Positions 27,529-37,475 of a DNA stretch of 64,000 nucleotides are shown piece by piece (position 1 is the stretch's first letter; every line of letters begins with the position of its first letter). The notes under the pieces were generated by a model that did not search any database, was not told the DNA's origin, and saw nothing but the letters and a program-made list of their open reading frames with translations. A program made the translations under genes and the position numbers. The DNA is from Shewanella sp. MBTL60-112-B2 (GTDB taxonomy: Bacteria > Pseudomonadota > Gammaproteobacteria > Enterobacterales > Shewanellaceae): contig NZ_BPFA01000019.1 in the NCBI RefSeq assembly GCF_019655055.1, positions 1 through 64,000 on the forward strand. The letters run 5' to 3'.

Positions 27529-29133
27529 TTGTTTGTGAGTGAGATATCTTCTTCATCTTTGATTGAGTTAGCACTGGATTTAACCAATAGTTTAGCGACA
27601 AAAGACAGATTTGAGCGCCTGCTTAGTACGGTAAGGCACACTATTACATGTGATGCTGTGGTATTGCTGCATGTTCAAGGAGACTTTTTAAAGCCGTTAG
27701 CCCTGCAAGGTCTGACGAAAGAAACCTTAGGTCGACGCTTTGAAATTGCAGCGCATCCAAGGTTTGAGCAACTTTGCGCTTCATCTATTCCTTTGCGTTT
27801 TGCTAGTGATTGCCCTCTTAACGACCCTTATGACGGGCTCGTTCTAGCCCATGCCGGTGATCTACCTGTACATGCTTGCATGGGTCTACCTCTATTGGCT
27901 GATAACAAGCTGATTGGTTTGTTAACACTCGATAGCATCAGCCCTAATGTATTTGACGATATCCCTAAGCGCACCTTAGACATTATCGCCGCGATGTCAG
28001 CAGCAACATTAAAAACAGCCATTTTACTGCAGCAACTAGAGCAGCACTCCAAGCATAATCAGCAAGTTGTGGCCGAACTAACCCATGAAGCACTGGTTAA
28101 AGATGGCGGCGAGCTTATCGGTGACAGCGAGATCATGCTAAAGCTCAAGCGTGAGATTAATATGGTTGCGGCTTCCAACTTCTCTATCTTAATAGAGGGG
28201 GAAACTGGCGTGGGTAAGGAGCTAGTGGCTAGAACCTTACATCGGCAATCGAGCCGACGTGACGGGCCACTTGTTTATGTTAACTGCGCAGCGCTGCCAG
28301 AAAGCTTGATTGAAAGTGAACTATTTGGTCACGTAAAGGGGGCGTTTACGGGAGCCGAACGTAATCGAGTAGGTAAGTTTAACTTAGCCAGCGGCGGCAC
28401 TATTTTTCTTGATGAGATTGGTGAGCTACCACTAGCGGTGCAGAGTAAATTGTTACGAGTACTGCAAAACCAAGAGATCCAAGTCGTTGGTAAAGATGAT
28501 GTGGAGTATGTGGACGTAAGAATTTTAGCGGCAACCAATAGGCAGCTAAAAATTGAAGTTGAAGCCGGGCGTTTTAGAGCCGATCTGTATCACAGGTTAA
28601 GTGTCTACCCCGTTGCGGTCCCTGCGTTAAGATATCGCGAAGGTGATATTAGCTTATTAACGGGCTATTTCATTGAGCTTACGCGACGTAAACTCGGCAT
28701 TAGTCAACTCACACTCGAAGCTTGTGCGATTGATATGCTCAATCAATATGACTGGCCTGGTAATGTGCGTGAGCTTGAACATGTTATTAGCCGCGCAGCT
28801 CTACGGGCACGTAACGACAGTGCATCGGCTATAGTACGTATTGGTATTAACCATCTTGCGCTAATGCTACCGGCTGCTAAGGTCAGTGAGCCCCTTGATA
28901 CTGATGCTGCGAGCGTAGCACAAGAGCAAGCACCTCTTATGCCCAGCGAGCGCAACCTAAAGCAGCAAACCGACGATTTTCAACGTAAGCTGATATTGCA
29001 AACTCTTACTCTGCAAAACGGTAATTGGTCGGCAACGGCTAAACAGCTGCAGATGGATCGAGCTAACTTGAATCGTCTTGCTAAACGTTTAGGGGTTCGT
29101 GTGAGTAAGAGTGTTGTCGTAAACGCAACATAA
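27529..29133 (+). CDS. norR: NorR, NO-responsive sigma-54 activator
   Basis: Senses nitric oxide through a non-haem iron centre in an N-terminal GAF domain and drives sigma-54 transcription. 534 residues with close similarity to E. coli NorR from DRFERLL onward. GAF about 20-165; AAA+ domain about 195-425 with Walker A GETGVGKE (near 224) and the sigma-54 contact loop GAFTGA at 271-276; C-terminal Fis-type helix-turn-helix (NWSATAKQLQMDRANLNRLAKRL). Start uncertain: TTG 27529 or GTG 27535, neither with a clear ribosome site. The cupin gene starts 13 bp downstream. Confidence 0.96.
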   Translation: MFVSEISSSSLIELALDLTNSLATKDRFERLLSTVRHTITCDAVVLLHVQGDFLKPLALQGLTKETLGRRFEIAAHPRFEQLCASSIPLRFASDCPLNDPYDGLVLAHAGDLPVHACMGLPLLADNKLIGLLTLDSISPNVFDDIPKRTLDIIAAMSAATLKTAILLQQLEQHSKHNQQVVAELTHEALVKDGGELIGDSEIMLKLKREINMVAASNFSILIEGETGVGKELVARTLHRQSSRRDGPLVYVNCAALPESLIESELFGHVKGAFTGAERNRVGKFNLASGGTIFLDEIGELPLAVQSKLLRVLQNQEIQVVGKDDVEYVDVRILAATNRQLKIEVEAGRFRADLYHRLSVYPVAVPALRYREGDISLLTGYFIELTRRKLGISQLTLEACAIDMLNQYDWPGNVRELEHVISRAALRARNDSASAIVRIGINHLALMLPAAKVSEPLDTDAASVAQEQAPLMPSERNLKQQTDDFQRKLILQTLTLQNGNWSATAKQLQMDRANLNRLAKRLGVRVSKSVVVNAT

Positions 29134-29146
29134 AAGGAGCTTGGCT

Positions 29147-29464
29147 ATGCAAAAGCAAAACCTATTTTCTACTCTCCCAAGCGATTTAATTGAAGAAGCG
29201 TTTGAGCCGATTGTAGAGCAAGGCGAGCTGTTAATTGAACGTATCATCTCTAAGGCGCATATTACCCCTGTGGGTGAGTGGTACGATCAAGCGCGCAGCG
29301 AGTGGGTTATGGTGATGCAGGGCGCCGCCAAGCTTGAGTTTATTGATGGTGAAGTGATTGAACTTAATGTGGGCGATCATCTTAATATTCCCGCCCACGT
29401 TAAACATAGGGTGGCGTGGACGAGTGAACAGACTGAGACCATCTGGTTAGCGGTTCACTATTAA
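29147..29464 (+). CDS. Cupin-domain protein
   Basis: 105 residues forming one cupin barrel (AHITPVGEWYDQ, WVMVMQGAAKLEFID, LNVGDHLNIPAHVKHRVAW). The metal-binding cupin 1 G-x5-H-x-H motif is absent, while His residues of cupin 2 remain, so catalysis is uncertain. The ATG at 29147 has AGGAG 7 nt upstream. It starts 13 bp after norR stops, suggesting co-transcription and a possible link with NO stress; that link is inference only. Confidence 0.85.
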   Translation: MQKQNLFSTLPSDLIEEAFEPIVEQGELLIERIISKAHITPVGEWYDQARSEWVMVMQGAAKLEFIDGEVIELNVGDHLNIPAHVKHRVAWTSEQTETIWLAVHY

Positions 29465-29582
29465 TCACTCTGTTTTGTGGCTGCTCAAAAATTGATTTTA
29501 TATTAGCTAACGCCAAAGCGGGTCATTTTTGCTATAATCTTCGCCCAAAATATCTGTGTTAACCCTTTTTGAGTGATTTTTT

Positions 29583-31532
29583 ATGAGCAATGTTGGCATC
29601 TATACACCTAGCGCTAAGCCCGACGAGACGCCTAAAGACGAGTCGCACTCTCCTGTAGAGCTACAGAATAACCGTTTAGAGCTATTAGCTCCGGCTAAAA
29701 ATGCAGACTTCGGTATTGAAGCGATCCGCCACGGTGCCGATGCTGTGTATATCGGTGGCCCAGCTTTTGGTGCCCGTGCCACAGCGGGTAACAGCGTCGA
29801 AGATATCGCACGTCTATGTACCTTTGCTCATCAATATCACGCGCAAGTGTTTGTTGCTATCAATACCATTTTGATGGACGACGAACTGCAAGCGGCGCAA
29901 AAGCTCATCTGGGAAGTGTACGAGGCGGGCGCCGATGCGCTAATCGTGCAAGATATGGGCATATTGCAGCTAGATTTGCCTCCTATCGCACTGCATGCCA
30001 GTACGCAAATGGATAACCGTAGCCCAGAGAAAGTGGCCTTCTTGGAGCAGGTTGGCTTCTCGCAGGTGGTTCTGGCTCGTGAACTTGGTTTAAGCCAAAT
30101 TCGTGACGTTGCTGCTAACACTAATATGCAGATTGAGTTCTTTATTCACGGCGCATTGTGTGTCGCATTCAGTGGTCTGTGTAATTTGAGCCACTCATTT
30201 AGTAACCGCAGTGCAAACCGCGGTGAATGCTCGCAGTTATGTCGTTTACCTGCAGATCTTAAGACTCGTCAGGGCGAAGTACTCGCGCAAAACGAGCACT
30301 TATTATCGCTTAAAGATAATAACCAGACAGATAACTTAGAAGCCTTGATCGATGCAGGCGTACGTTCGTTTAAAATCGAAGGTCGTCTAAAAGATTTAAG
30401 CTATGTTAAAAACGTCACCGCTCATTACCGTCAAGAGCTCGATAAGATCATTGCGCGTCGCAGTGAGTTCGTTGCTTCATCCCATGGTCGCTGTGAACAC
30501 ACCTTTACGCCAGATCCTGAAAAGACCTTTAACCGCGGCAAGACAGATTACTTTGTCCACGAGCGTAGCCAAGGTATGAATGACTTCCGTTCGCCAAAGT
30601 ATATTGGTGAAGAAGTCGCAACCGTTAAGCATATTGGTAAAGACTATATTGAAGTGACCTCGAATGAGACCTTCAATAACGGTGACGGCTTGTGTTTCTT
30701 CCCTAGTGATTACGCCGAAGCTAAACAGTCTGATGACAAGCTAAAGGGCTTGCGTGTTAACCGCGCCGAAGGCTTAAAGCTATTTGTGCTGCGTATGCCA
30801 AAAGAGCTGAAAGTGGGCATGACGATTTATCGTAACCACAACCAAGCCTTTGAGACAGTACTGGCGAAAGAGTCTGCTAAGCGCATTATCGGCGTCGATT
30901 TAGTGTTAGCCGATACAGATGATGGCGTATCACTAACCATGACTGACGTTTATGGTCACACAGCTACGCAGTCATTAGTGCTTGAGAAAACTGCTGCCAC
31001 GGATATTGAAAAAGCACAGCAAGGCCTGCGTAAACAGCTTGCCAAGTTAGGTAGTACCGACTTTAAAGCTCACAATATTTTAATTGAAACCGCCGAGACT
31101 TGGTTTATCCCAACATCACTGTTAAACGGCCTGCGCCGTGATACGGTTGCGGCATTAGAGCTTGCCAGAGTCGAAGGTTATCAACGCCCTAAGGCATGGA
31201 AATATAACCAGGATGCGGTTTATCCAGTTAAGCATCTGAGCTACCTTGGTAACGTGGCAAACGAGCAAGCAAAGTCGTTTTATCTGCGCCATGGGGTGAT
31301 TGAAATTCAAGATACCTATGAGAAGAATGGTATTAATGAAGATGTACCATTGATGGTCACTAAGCACTGTTTACGCTTTAACTTTAATCTTTGCCCTAAA
31401 GAAGTGCCGGGGATCAAGGCTGATCCTATGATATTAGAAATTGGAAAAGATGTGCTTAAGCTAGTGTTCGACTGCCCGAAATGTGAAATGATGGTAGTGG
31501 GTGAGAACAGACAAGTTCGCAGCCCTGATTAG
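29583..31532 (+). CDS. rlhA: 23S rRNA cytidine-2501 hydroxylation protein RlhA (peptidase U32 family)
   Basis: 649 residues, close over its length to E. coli RlhA/YdcP (653), which is needed for the ho5C2501 modification of 23S rRNA. The U32 core includes RLELLAPAKN, GADAVYIGGPAFGAR, FFIHGALCVAFSGLC and NRGECSQLCRLP. The conserved cysteines (CVAFSGLC, CSQLC, C-terminal CPKCEM) probably bind an FeS cluster. Its length separates it from TrhP (~450). The N-terminus is about 30 residues longer than in E. coli. It stands alone, followed 53 bp later by the PH-domain gene. Confidence 0.93.
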   Translation: MSNVGIYTPSAKPDETPKDESHSPVELQNNRLELLAPAKNADFGIEAIRHGADAVYIGGPAFGARATAGNSVEDIARLCTFAHQYHAQVFVAINTILMDDELQAAQKLIWEVYEAGADALIVQDMGILQLDLPPIALHASTQMDNRSPEKVAFLEQVGFSQVVLARELGLSQIRDVAANTNMQIEFFIHGALCVAFSGLCNLSHSFSNRSANRGECSQLCRLPADLKTRQGEVLAQNEHLLSLKDNNQTDNLEALIDAGVRSFKIEGRLKDLSYVKNVTAHYRQELDKIIARRSEFVASSHGRCEHTFTPDPEKTFNRGKTDYFVHERSQGMNDFRSPKYIGEEVATVKHIGKDYIEVTSNETFNNGDGLCFFPSDYAEAKQSDDKLKGLRVNRAEGLKLFVLRMPKELKVGMTIYRNHNQAFETVLAKESAKRIIGVDLVLADTDDGVSLTMTDVYGHTATQSLVLEKTAATDIEKAQQGLRKQLAKLGSTDFKAHNILIETAETWFIPTSLLNGLRRDTVAALELARVEGYQRPKAWKYNQDAVYPVKHLSYLGNVANEQAKSFYLRHGVIEIQDTYEKNGINEDVPLMVTKHCLRFNFNLCPKEVPGIKADPMILEIGKDVLKLVFDCPKCEMMVVGENRQVRSPD

Positions 31533-31585
31533 ATCCATCGCACGTCGGCGGATCAAGTTTACTCACACTATTAAGGAAAATAGAC

Positions 31586-31960
31586 ATGGGATTATTAGAT
31601 TCGCTGATGGGCAACGCATCAGAGGTTAACCTCGAAGAGTTAACTCAAGAGCTAAGCCCAATTATGGCTGACGACGAGTCGTTAACCTTGGCCTACAAAG
31701 TGATCCGCGACATGTTCGTGTTCACCAACAAACGTCTTATCTTAATTGATAAACAAGGCGTGACTGGTAAAAAGGTCAGTTATCATTCGGTGCCTTATAA
31801 GTCGATAACCCATTTTGAAGTGGAAACCGCCGGCACGTTCGATATGGACGCCGAGTTAAAAATTTGGATCTCTGGCCAAAAAGATCCTTTAGTGAAAGAG
31901 CTAAAGCGTGGTACCGATGTGGTGGGCATTCAAAAGACCATCGCTAATCTGTCTTTATAG
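31586..31960 (+). CDS. Bacterial PH-domain protein
   Basis: 124 residues, no signal peptide or membrane helix. The pattern DESLTLAYKVIRDMFVFTNKRLILID, then YHSVPYKSITHFEVETAG and a final helix is the bacterial pleckstrin-homology domain found in many small proteins of unknown function. AAGGA precedes the ATG. Role unknown. Confidence 0.85.
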   Translation: MGLLDSLMGNASEVNLEELTQELSPIMADDESLTLAYKVIRDMFVFTNKRLILIDKQGVTGKKVSYHSVPYKSITHFEVETAGTFDMDAELKIWISGQKDPLVKELKRGTDVVGIQKTIANLSL

Positions 31961-32045
31961 GCTATTTTACCGGCAGTGATATTAGGCGGCGTTAATAGCT
32001 AATAAGCTTTCAGCTAATGTTTAATACCGAACAGTATAAAGAAGT

Positions 32046-32090
32046 AAAGGCGCATTCAGTAACGAGCAATCAGTTACGGAATGCGCCTTT
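32046..32090. terminator. Terminator after the PH-domain gene
   Basis: AAAGGCGCATTC (32046-32057) pairs with GAATGCGCCTTT (32079-32090), with an inner GTAAC/GTTAC pairing. It lies between the PH-domain gene and convergent csdE. Confidence 0.85.
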
Positions 32091-32199
32091 ATTGTTTAGG
32101 CCCATTAGTTTAAGGCAATAGGTTTAGGCCAATAGCAACACTTAGTAACGGCTAATTAGATGTGTGGTTAACCCTCAAAGCCATTAATTAGCAGGAGTA

Positions 32200-32646
32200 T
32201 TACTCAGCGGCTAGCTTTATCGCTTTTGCGAGTGCCAATAAGCCATTGGTGCGTGAAGGGCTGAGCTGGCCTTGTAGTCCAAGCTGAGTAAAATAGTCGT
32301 CAGGACTAAATGCGCCGATTTCACTGCTGCTCTTACCATTACAGGCAATTAATAACAGAGCGACTAACCCCTTGACGATGCGAGCGTCGCTATCTGCGAT
32401 GAAGTAGTGCTTACCATCAATTTCACTGTGATACAGCCATGCGTTACTCTCGCAACCTCGCACCTGAGCGCTATCAACCCGTAAGCTCTCATCGATCTTC
32501 GGCAGACTCTTACCCAGTAGCATAATTTGACGGTAGCGTTCTTGCCAGTTACCCGCTTGTTCAAATAATGAAAGTATTGTTTGGGCATCATTTTCAAGAT
32601 GTAATGCTAAAAACTCTGCTGTAGTGGGCTTAACTTGCTGACTCAT
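32200..32646 (-). CDS. csdE: Cysteine desulfuration protein CsdE (SufE family)
   Basis: Accepts persulfide sulfur from CsdA. 148 residues, as in E. coli (147). The acceptor cysteine is Cys65 in QVRGCESNAWLY. The SufE-fold pieces WQERYRQIMLLGKSLP and RIVKGLVALLL are present. It lies downstream of csdA in the same direction but is separated from it by 242 bp containing repeat R3, so transcription from the csdA promoter may be reduced. Confidence 0.93.
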   Translation of the reverse strand: MSQQVKPTTAEFLALHLENDAQTILSLFEQAGNWQERYRQIMLLGKSLPKIDESLRVDSAQVRGCESNAWLYHSEIDGKHYFIADSDARIVKGLVALLLIACNGKSSSEIGAFSPDDYFTQLGLQGQLSPSRTNGLLALAKAIKLAAE

Positions 32647-32696
32647 ACTCGACCTAAATTGAATTAATAATATACTAAAAACGTACTTAGCTTTTA

Positions 32697-32888
32697 TAGG
32701 ACCCAGAACCTAGAACCTAGAACCTAGAACGCTTCGCTGCGAGGACGATCTACGCCCTACTAGGAACAACAAAAGTTGCAAGCACCATCTTTACTGTTTG
32801 ATTCTACTCTTCCGGCTTTATCCGTCTTTGATCGTACCGTCTTAGCTTTACCTAGAACCTGCTTTTTCCTAGGACCTCGAACCTTCTT
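32697..32888 (-). repeat. Dispersed CCTAGG-rich repeat, copy R3 (inverted)
   Basis: Read on the minus strand it begins AAGAAGGTTCGAGGTCCTAGG directly after the csdA stop, continues with AAAGCAGGTTCTAGG and AAGACGG blocks, then CGTCCTCGCAGCGAAGCG, and ends with four tandem TTCTAGG units. It occupies nearly the whole csdA-csdE gap. Confidence 0.82.
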
Positions 32889-34100
32889 TTACAACAACAA
32901 CTCTTTCACTGACTCCATCGCCTCAATAAAGCGGTCGATATCAGCTTTATTAGTATAAACCCCAATCGATGCGCGGCAGCAGCCTTTTAAGCCTAAGCTT
33001 TGCATTAGTGGCATGGCGCAGTGGTGGCCACAGCGAACGGCTATACCTTGTTGGTCGAGTAAAATGCCTACATCTTGATGATGCTCGTCGCTAAGATTAA
33101 AGGCTACAGCGCCAAGGTTGTCCCTGTGAGCACCGTAAAGCACTACATCGCCCATGTTTTGTAGCGCGTGTTGCAGGTAGTTAAGCAACTCTTGCTCTTT
33201 AGCATGGAGTTGCTCGCTTGGCAGCGCCTCGATGAAGTCAATCGCCGCACCTAAGCCAATCACTTCAGCTATCGGTGGTGTGCCTGCTTCTAAGCGGTTG
33301 GGCAGAATATTAAACTCTGTTTGCTCGAAGCTGACGCTTTTAATCATCTCACCGCCAGTCATAAGTGGGCTCAACTTATCAAGCGCCTCAAAGCGGCCAT
33401 AGAGCACACCTACACCGGTTGGGCCGTACATCTTATGCCCTGAGAATACATAGAAGTCACAACCGATACTTTGTACATCGACAGTCATATGGGCAATAGC
33501 CTGAGCACCATCGACTAAGGTGATAGCGCCAGCCTGTTTGGCTTTGCTCACAAGCTCGATAACAGGGTTAACCGTGCCAAGAGCGTTCGATACATGGCTT
33601 AGAGCAACGATGGCTGGCTTTTCAGTGAGCAAAGCATCGAAAGCTGCGATATCGAGGCGGCAATCAGCTGTGAGTGGAATAGGCTTAATCATGGCGCCAG
33701 TGCGCTTAGCAAGCTCTTGCCAAGGTACAATATTAGCGTGATGAGCGGCACTATCGATAAGAATTAGGCTACCTTGCTGTATTTGAGCCGTTAAGCCGTT
33801 AGCTACTGTGTTGATTGATTCGGTCGTGCCATGGGTAAAGATGATCTCTTCACGTCGATTGGCATTAATGAACTGGCGTAGCTTGTCACGTACCGCTTCA
33901 TACTGGCTGGTGGCACGAGCCGATAGCTGATGAGCCGCGCGATGCACATTGGCATTATCATGCTGATAATAGTGATTCATGGCATCGATCACTTGCTGAG
34001 GTTTCTGGCTGGTGGCCGCCGTGTCTAGATAACACAAAGGGTAGCCGTCATTAGACTGAGCAAGAGTTGGGAATTGTGACCGCAGCGTTGAGAGATCCAT
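32889..34100 (-). CDS. csdA: Cysteine desulfurase CsdA
   Basis: A PLP enzyme that removes sulfur from cysteine and passes it to CsdE. 403 residues (E. coli 401). The PLP lysine is in FSGHKMYGPTGVG, and the catalytic cysteine in RCGHHCAMP, typical of the group II (SufS/CsdA) type. The C-terminus LLL with TAA is followed immediately by repeat R3, so the element boundary coincides with the stop codon. A hairpin lies 30 bp upstream of its start. Confidence 0.94.
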   Translation of the reverse strand: MDLSTLRSQFPTLAQSNDGYPLCYLDTAATSQKPQQVIDAMNHYYQHDNANVHRAAHQLSARATSQYEAVRDKLRQFINANRREEIIFTHGTTESINTVANGLTAQIQQGSLILIDSAAHHANIVPWQELAKRTGAMIKPIPLTADCRLDIAAFDALLTEKPAIVALSHVSNALGTVNPVIELVSKAKQAGAITLVDGAQAIAHMTVDVQSIGCDFYVFSGHKMYGPTGVGVLYGRFEALDKLSPLMTGGEMIKSVSFEQTEFNILPNRLEAGTPPIAEVIGLGAAIDFIEALPSEQLHAKEQELLNYLQHALQNMGDVVLYGAHRDNLGAVAFNLSDEHHQDVGILLDQQGIAVRCGHHCAMPLMQSLGLKGCCRASIGVYTNKADIDRFIEAMESVKELLL

Positions 34101-34131
34101 TAATTGATCCGAGGTTATCGATAAAATAAAA

Positions 34132-34163
34132 AGGCGCTCAGATCTTGTAAGATCTAAGCGCCT
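34132..34163. terminator. Hairpin downstream of tas
   Basis: AGGCGCT (34132-34138) pairs with AGCGCCT (34157-34163), and the inner AGATCTT pairs with AAGATCT. It ends the tas transcript, 34 bp beyond its stop. Confidence 0.8.
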
Positions 34164-34196
34164 AAAGCAAGGTTAGACGACTAAAATAGCCTGTTT

Positions 34197-35240
34197 TTAT
34201 GGGCAAGGCAGACGATAGAGTAGTGCTAACTCATCTAAGCGTCGCATTAGCTCAGGTGAAATACTGCAGTTTACACTGTCGATATTCTGCTTTAATTGCT
34301 CAAGATTAGTGGCGCCAATGATATTCGAGGCAACAAACTTTCTAGAGTTTACAAAGGCTAATGCCATCTGCGCCGGGCTCATATTAAATTCGCGGGCTAA
34401 CTCGACATAAGCTTTAGTGGCGTCTAGTGCCATTTGGGTGCCAGTATAACGAGCGAAGCGCTTAAACAGCGTCATTCTCGCGCCTTCAGGCCATTGGTCA
34501 TTAAGATATTTACCCGACAGCGCGCCAAAGGCCAATGGCGAATAAGCCAGTAATGGCACTTCTTCGCGGTGGCTTATCTCCGCCATCCCAACTTCATAGC
34601 TACGATTGAGCAAGTTATAGGGGTTCTGTACCGAGACAACTTTAGGTAAATCATGTTTCTCGGCTAAACGCAGATACTCCATAAAACCCCAAGGTGTTTC
34701 ATTAGAAATACCGATATAGCGGATTTTGCCTGCTTTAACCAAAGAGGCTAGCGCTTCTAAAGTATCGATTATCGGCGTTTGCTTCTCATGTTCATCTTGC
34801 TGCTGGTAGCTAAGCTCACCAAAGAAGTTGGTGTTTCTATCGGGCCAATGGACTTGATATAGATCGATAGTATCAAGCTGTAAGCGTTCTAGTGAGGCGT
34901 CGACAGCGGCATGGATATTACGCCAATCTAACGCCATATTCTGGCGGATATAATCACTCTTTCCGCCGGGTGCAGCGACTTTAGTGGCGATAATGAGATT
35001 ATCGCGATTACCTCTTTGCTTAAGGTAGTTACCTAGAATTATTTCTGTTTCACCTTGAGTTTCAGCCTCTGGTGGCACAGGGTACATCTCAGCCGTATCG
35101 ATAAAGTTAATGCCTTTACCGATAGCATAATCGAGCTGTTCGAATGCTTGTGCTTGGGTGTTTTGAGCGCCCCAAGTCATTGTACCTAAACAAATTTGGC
35201 TAACGTTTAAACTTGAATGCGAAAGACGTCTATATTCCAT
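34197..35240 (-). CDS. tas: Aldo/keto reductase Tas
   Basis: A NADP(H)-dependent aldo/keto reductase. 347 residues, matching E. coli Tas (346) through LGTMTWG, INFIDTAEMYPVPPEAETQG, DLYQVHWPDRNTNFFG and VQNPYNLLNRSYEVG. The catalytic tetrad Asp, Tyr, Lys and His is present (DTAEMY, ATKVAAP, QVHWP). The physiological substrate is unknown; E. coli tas complements a tyrosine auxotroph under starvation. Confidence 0.93.
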   Translation of the reverse strand: MEYRRLSHSSLNVSQICLGTMTWGAQNTQAQAFEQLDYAIGKGINFIDTAEMYPVPPEAETQGETEIILGNYLKQRGNRDNLIIATKVAAPGGKSDYIRQNMALDWRNIHAAVDASLERLQLDTIDLYQVHWPDRNTNFFGELSYQQQDEHEKQTPIIDTLEALASLVKAGKIRYIGISNETPWGFMEYLRLAEKHDLPKVVSVQNPYNLLNRSYEVGMAEISHREEVPLLAYSPLAFGALSGKYLNDQWPEGARMTLFKRFARYTGTQMALDATKAYVELAREFNMSPAQMALAFVNSRKFVASNIIGATNLEQLKQNIDSVNCSISPELMRRLDELALLYRLPCP

Positions 35241-35308
35241 AAAAACTCACTTATACGTAAATGCGCTTAATCTGAGGCTAGCAAGCTTTAGTGATAAAAA
35301 CCATAAAC

Positions 35309-36286
35309 TTATGATTGGATTGAATGTTGAGGCATACAAATAGGCTCACTTGTAGGTAATTGCAGTAGCATAGCGATTTCACAGGCATCGTGACCGGTTT
35401 CACCTAAGGGAGCATCGAGATGTATAAAACCTAGAGACTCATAGAGTTTAATCGCTTCGATTAAGTTTGCCGTTGTTTCTAAGTAACAGGAGTCATATCC
35501 CTGCTCACTCGCAAAGTCTAGCCCGAGCAGAGCTAAGCGTTTAGCAAAGCCTTTGCCACGGACTTGAGGCAGGAAGTACATCTTTTGTAATTCACAAACC
35601 CCTTGTTGTCCCTCTAGTGGTGCTATGCCTGCGCCGCCAAGGATCGCTCCGTCAAACTCAATCACCCAGTAGTGGGCATTATTGGCTTGATAAACCTCAG
35701 CTAGAGAGTCGAGAGTTTTGTCCGCAACACCGTAACCTTTGTCCGCGGTAAGCCCATACTCAGCCGAAACCTGACGGATAACATCAGCTATCTGTGGATT
35801 ATCTCTGGCCTCAATGGGTCTGATGCAATAGCCCTGTTGCGACTTAGCTTGCATCACGGCTTTGTTGTATCGCGCCAAAGAGGTTTCTAATTCGGTGACA
35901 TGCTGCTGGGGAAGCTGAGCCATAATCTCAGTAAAAAGTTGGTTTTGTTGCTCATTAAGCTTAATGAGCTGCTTCTTTCCCTTAGGTGTAATTTGTACCA
36001 GTAAACTGCGGTTGTCTCGAGGATTTGATTGCGACTTGGCAAAGCCCTTGTCAACAAGTTGACTCACTGCACGGCTGGCGTTGGATTTGTCGATATTAAG
36101 AATTTCAGCGAGTTGCTTAATGGAGTAACAAGTCTCACCTAGCTCAATTAAAGTGTGGGCTTGAACTGGAGAAAGAGGCTGACTGCCACAGGCGGCGTCT
36201 AATAAACCGAGTTGGCGAATAAGTTGCCTAGAAAGGCGACGCAGCTGAAAAGCGGCGCAGGAGCTAGTAGACTGAGCTTGATTCAT
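35309..36286 (-). CDS. MarR-type regulator fused to GNAT acetyltransferase
   Basis: 325 residues in two domains. Residues ~1-145 form a MarR-like winged helix ([19 protein letters not shown] as the recognition region, [22 protein letters not shown] as the wing). Residues ~155-310 form a GNAT domain with the acetyl-CoA loop [13 protein letters not shown]. Such fusions are known in many proteobacteria. The target acceptor and ligand are unknown. It may control a neighbouring gene, but no operator is identifiable. Confidence 0.9.
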   Translation of the reverse strand: MNQAQSTSSCAAFQLRRLSRQLIRQLGLLDAACGSQPLSPVQAHTLIELGETCYSIKQLAEILNIDKSNASRAVSQLVDKGFAKSQSNPRDNRSLLVQITPKGKKQLIKLNEQQNQLFTEIMAQLPQQHVTELETSLARYNKAVMQAKSQQGYCIRPIEARDNPQIADVIRQVSAEYGLTADKGYGVADKTLDSLAEVYQANNAHYWVIEFDGAILGGAGIAPLEGQQGVCELQKMYFLPQVRGKGFAKRLALLGLDFASEQGYDSCYLETTANLIEAIKLYESLGFIHLDAPLGETGHDACEIAMLLQLPTSEPICMPQHSIQS

Positions 36287-36379
36287 CGAACAGGCCTTTT
36301 TTAGTTGCGAGTTACACCTAACTTACGAGGACTGTTTTTTAAAATCAAGCTTCTTAAGTTGAAAATAATAAAGCTACTA

Positions 36380-36919
36380 CTAATTAATGTATAACTGTGG
36401 GTGTAACATAGGCGCCATGGCGAGAATGATTGCTTGAGTATAGTTACTTTGGCGAGTGGCATGACCTTCGGTGAGTAGGGCTATTGCTCCACCTTTTTGT
36501 TTGATATTGACGGTATTGAACATGCTATCCATAACATGACCTAGCTCTTGGTCTTGAGTTAACGCTTGATAAACCGACATTGGTAAGGGCAGTTGTGCTC
36601 CGCGACCAAGGCTGAGCTGTTCCTTATGGGCGATAGCAATATAAGCAAAAGTTGCCGGACCATAATCAAACAAGTCTACGCCGCCTTCCATCGCAATATA
36701 ATAATCGGCTTGATATGCATCCTGGCAATATTTGACGCGATTGATTGCACCCTGTTTGGTTTCTGCTTCGCTCATAGGCTGTTCGGCAACCAGCGATGGC
36801 GCATCAACGCCTTTACAGTCGATTTGACTGCCGGGAAACAGAGTGGCAAGTGCGCTTTGGGCGGCGCCTACTTTTACGGGATTTTTTGAGCCTACTATGA
36901 TGCTTATTATTTCTTTCAT
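36380..36919 (-). CDS. yjjX: Inosine/xanthosine triphosphatase YjjX
   Basis: House-cleaning NTPase that hydrolyses ITP and XTP. 179 residues from the ATG at 36919. Motifs: IVGSKNPVKVGAAQ (phosphate binding), QPMSEAETKQGAINR, AMEGGVDLF. A GTG ten codons upstream (36949) extends the frame but gives an N-terminus foreign to the family. It lies 92 bp upstream of the MarR-GNAT gene in the same direction. Confidence 0.92.
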   Translation of the reverse strand: MKEIISIIVGSKNPVKVGAAQSALATLFPGSQIDCKGVDAPSLVAEQPMSEAETKQGAINRVKYCQDAYQADYYIAMEGGVDLFDYGPATFAYIAIAHKEQLSLGRGAQLPLPMSVYQALTQDQELGHVMDSMFNTVNIKQKGGAIALLTEGHATRQSNYTQAIILAMAPMLHPQLYIN

Positions 36920-37475
36920 TTTGGTTATCTTTTCTCGAATAGCTAACACTTTTGTTGTACTAGTTTATTGTATTTTATCTGTATTTTCACCATCAAGCAT
37001 AGGGGCTAATAAGGCTCACGTTGCAAGGATTTAACCCGGGTTAACTCGTGGTCAAAAAAAATTAACAAAAATATCCATTAGATTAACTAATACAAGGGTA
37101 AATTCTAGCTCCCAATGCTGTGACCCGATTCAAAAACAGAGGCTGAATTGACGGTTGGTGTCGGTAAATTTGTTTTTTTGCGATCTATGCCCGATGTCAA
37201 CTTTTCATTATTCGAGGTTGTACATGAGTAATTCATGATTTACGTAACCTTAATGTTAATTTAAGGTTCAGTTGGGTTGCAATGATGGAGAACAAATGAA
37301 AACTTATTACATGATTTAAGAGATCTAGATCTCAATTTGATTAGGATTTGAAAATCAATTACAGAATGTGAACCAAGATCAATATTTGGCGCAAGCATTA
37401 GGATACTCTTAACCTCGAAATTACTCCTGAGAACAAAATTAAACGGTGCCTTTAAGCACCTTTAAGGTAACAAGA
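36920..37475. other. Intergenic between yjjX and sdaC with two palindromes
   Basis: A 550-bp divergent control region. It contains the perfect palindromes TTAACCCGGGTTAA (37031-37044) and GAGATCTAGATCTC (37320-37333), and a TGTGA half-site near 37368 that could belong to a weak CRP site. No coding sequence was recognised. Confidence 0.55.

Noticed and set aside
37368..37386. CRP site upstream of sdaC
   Set aside because: A good TGTGA half-site is present, but the second half matches TCACA poorly at the right spacing.
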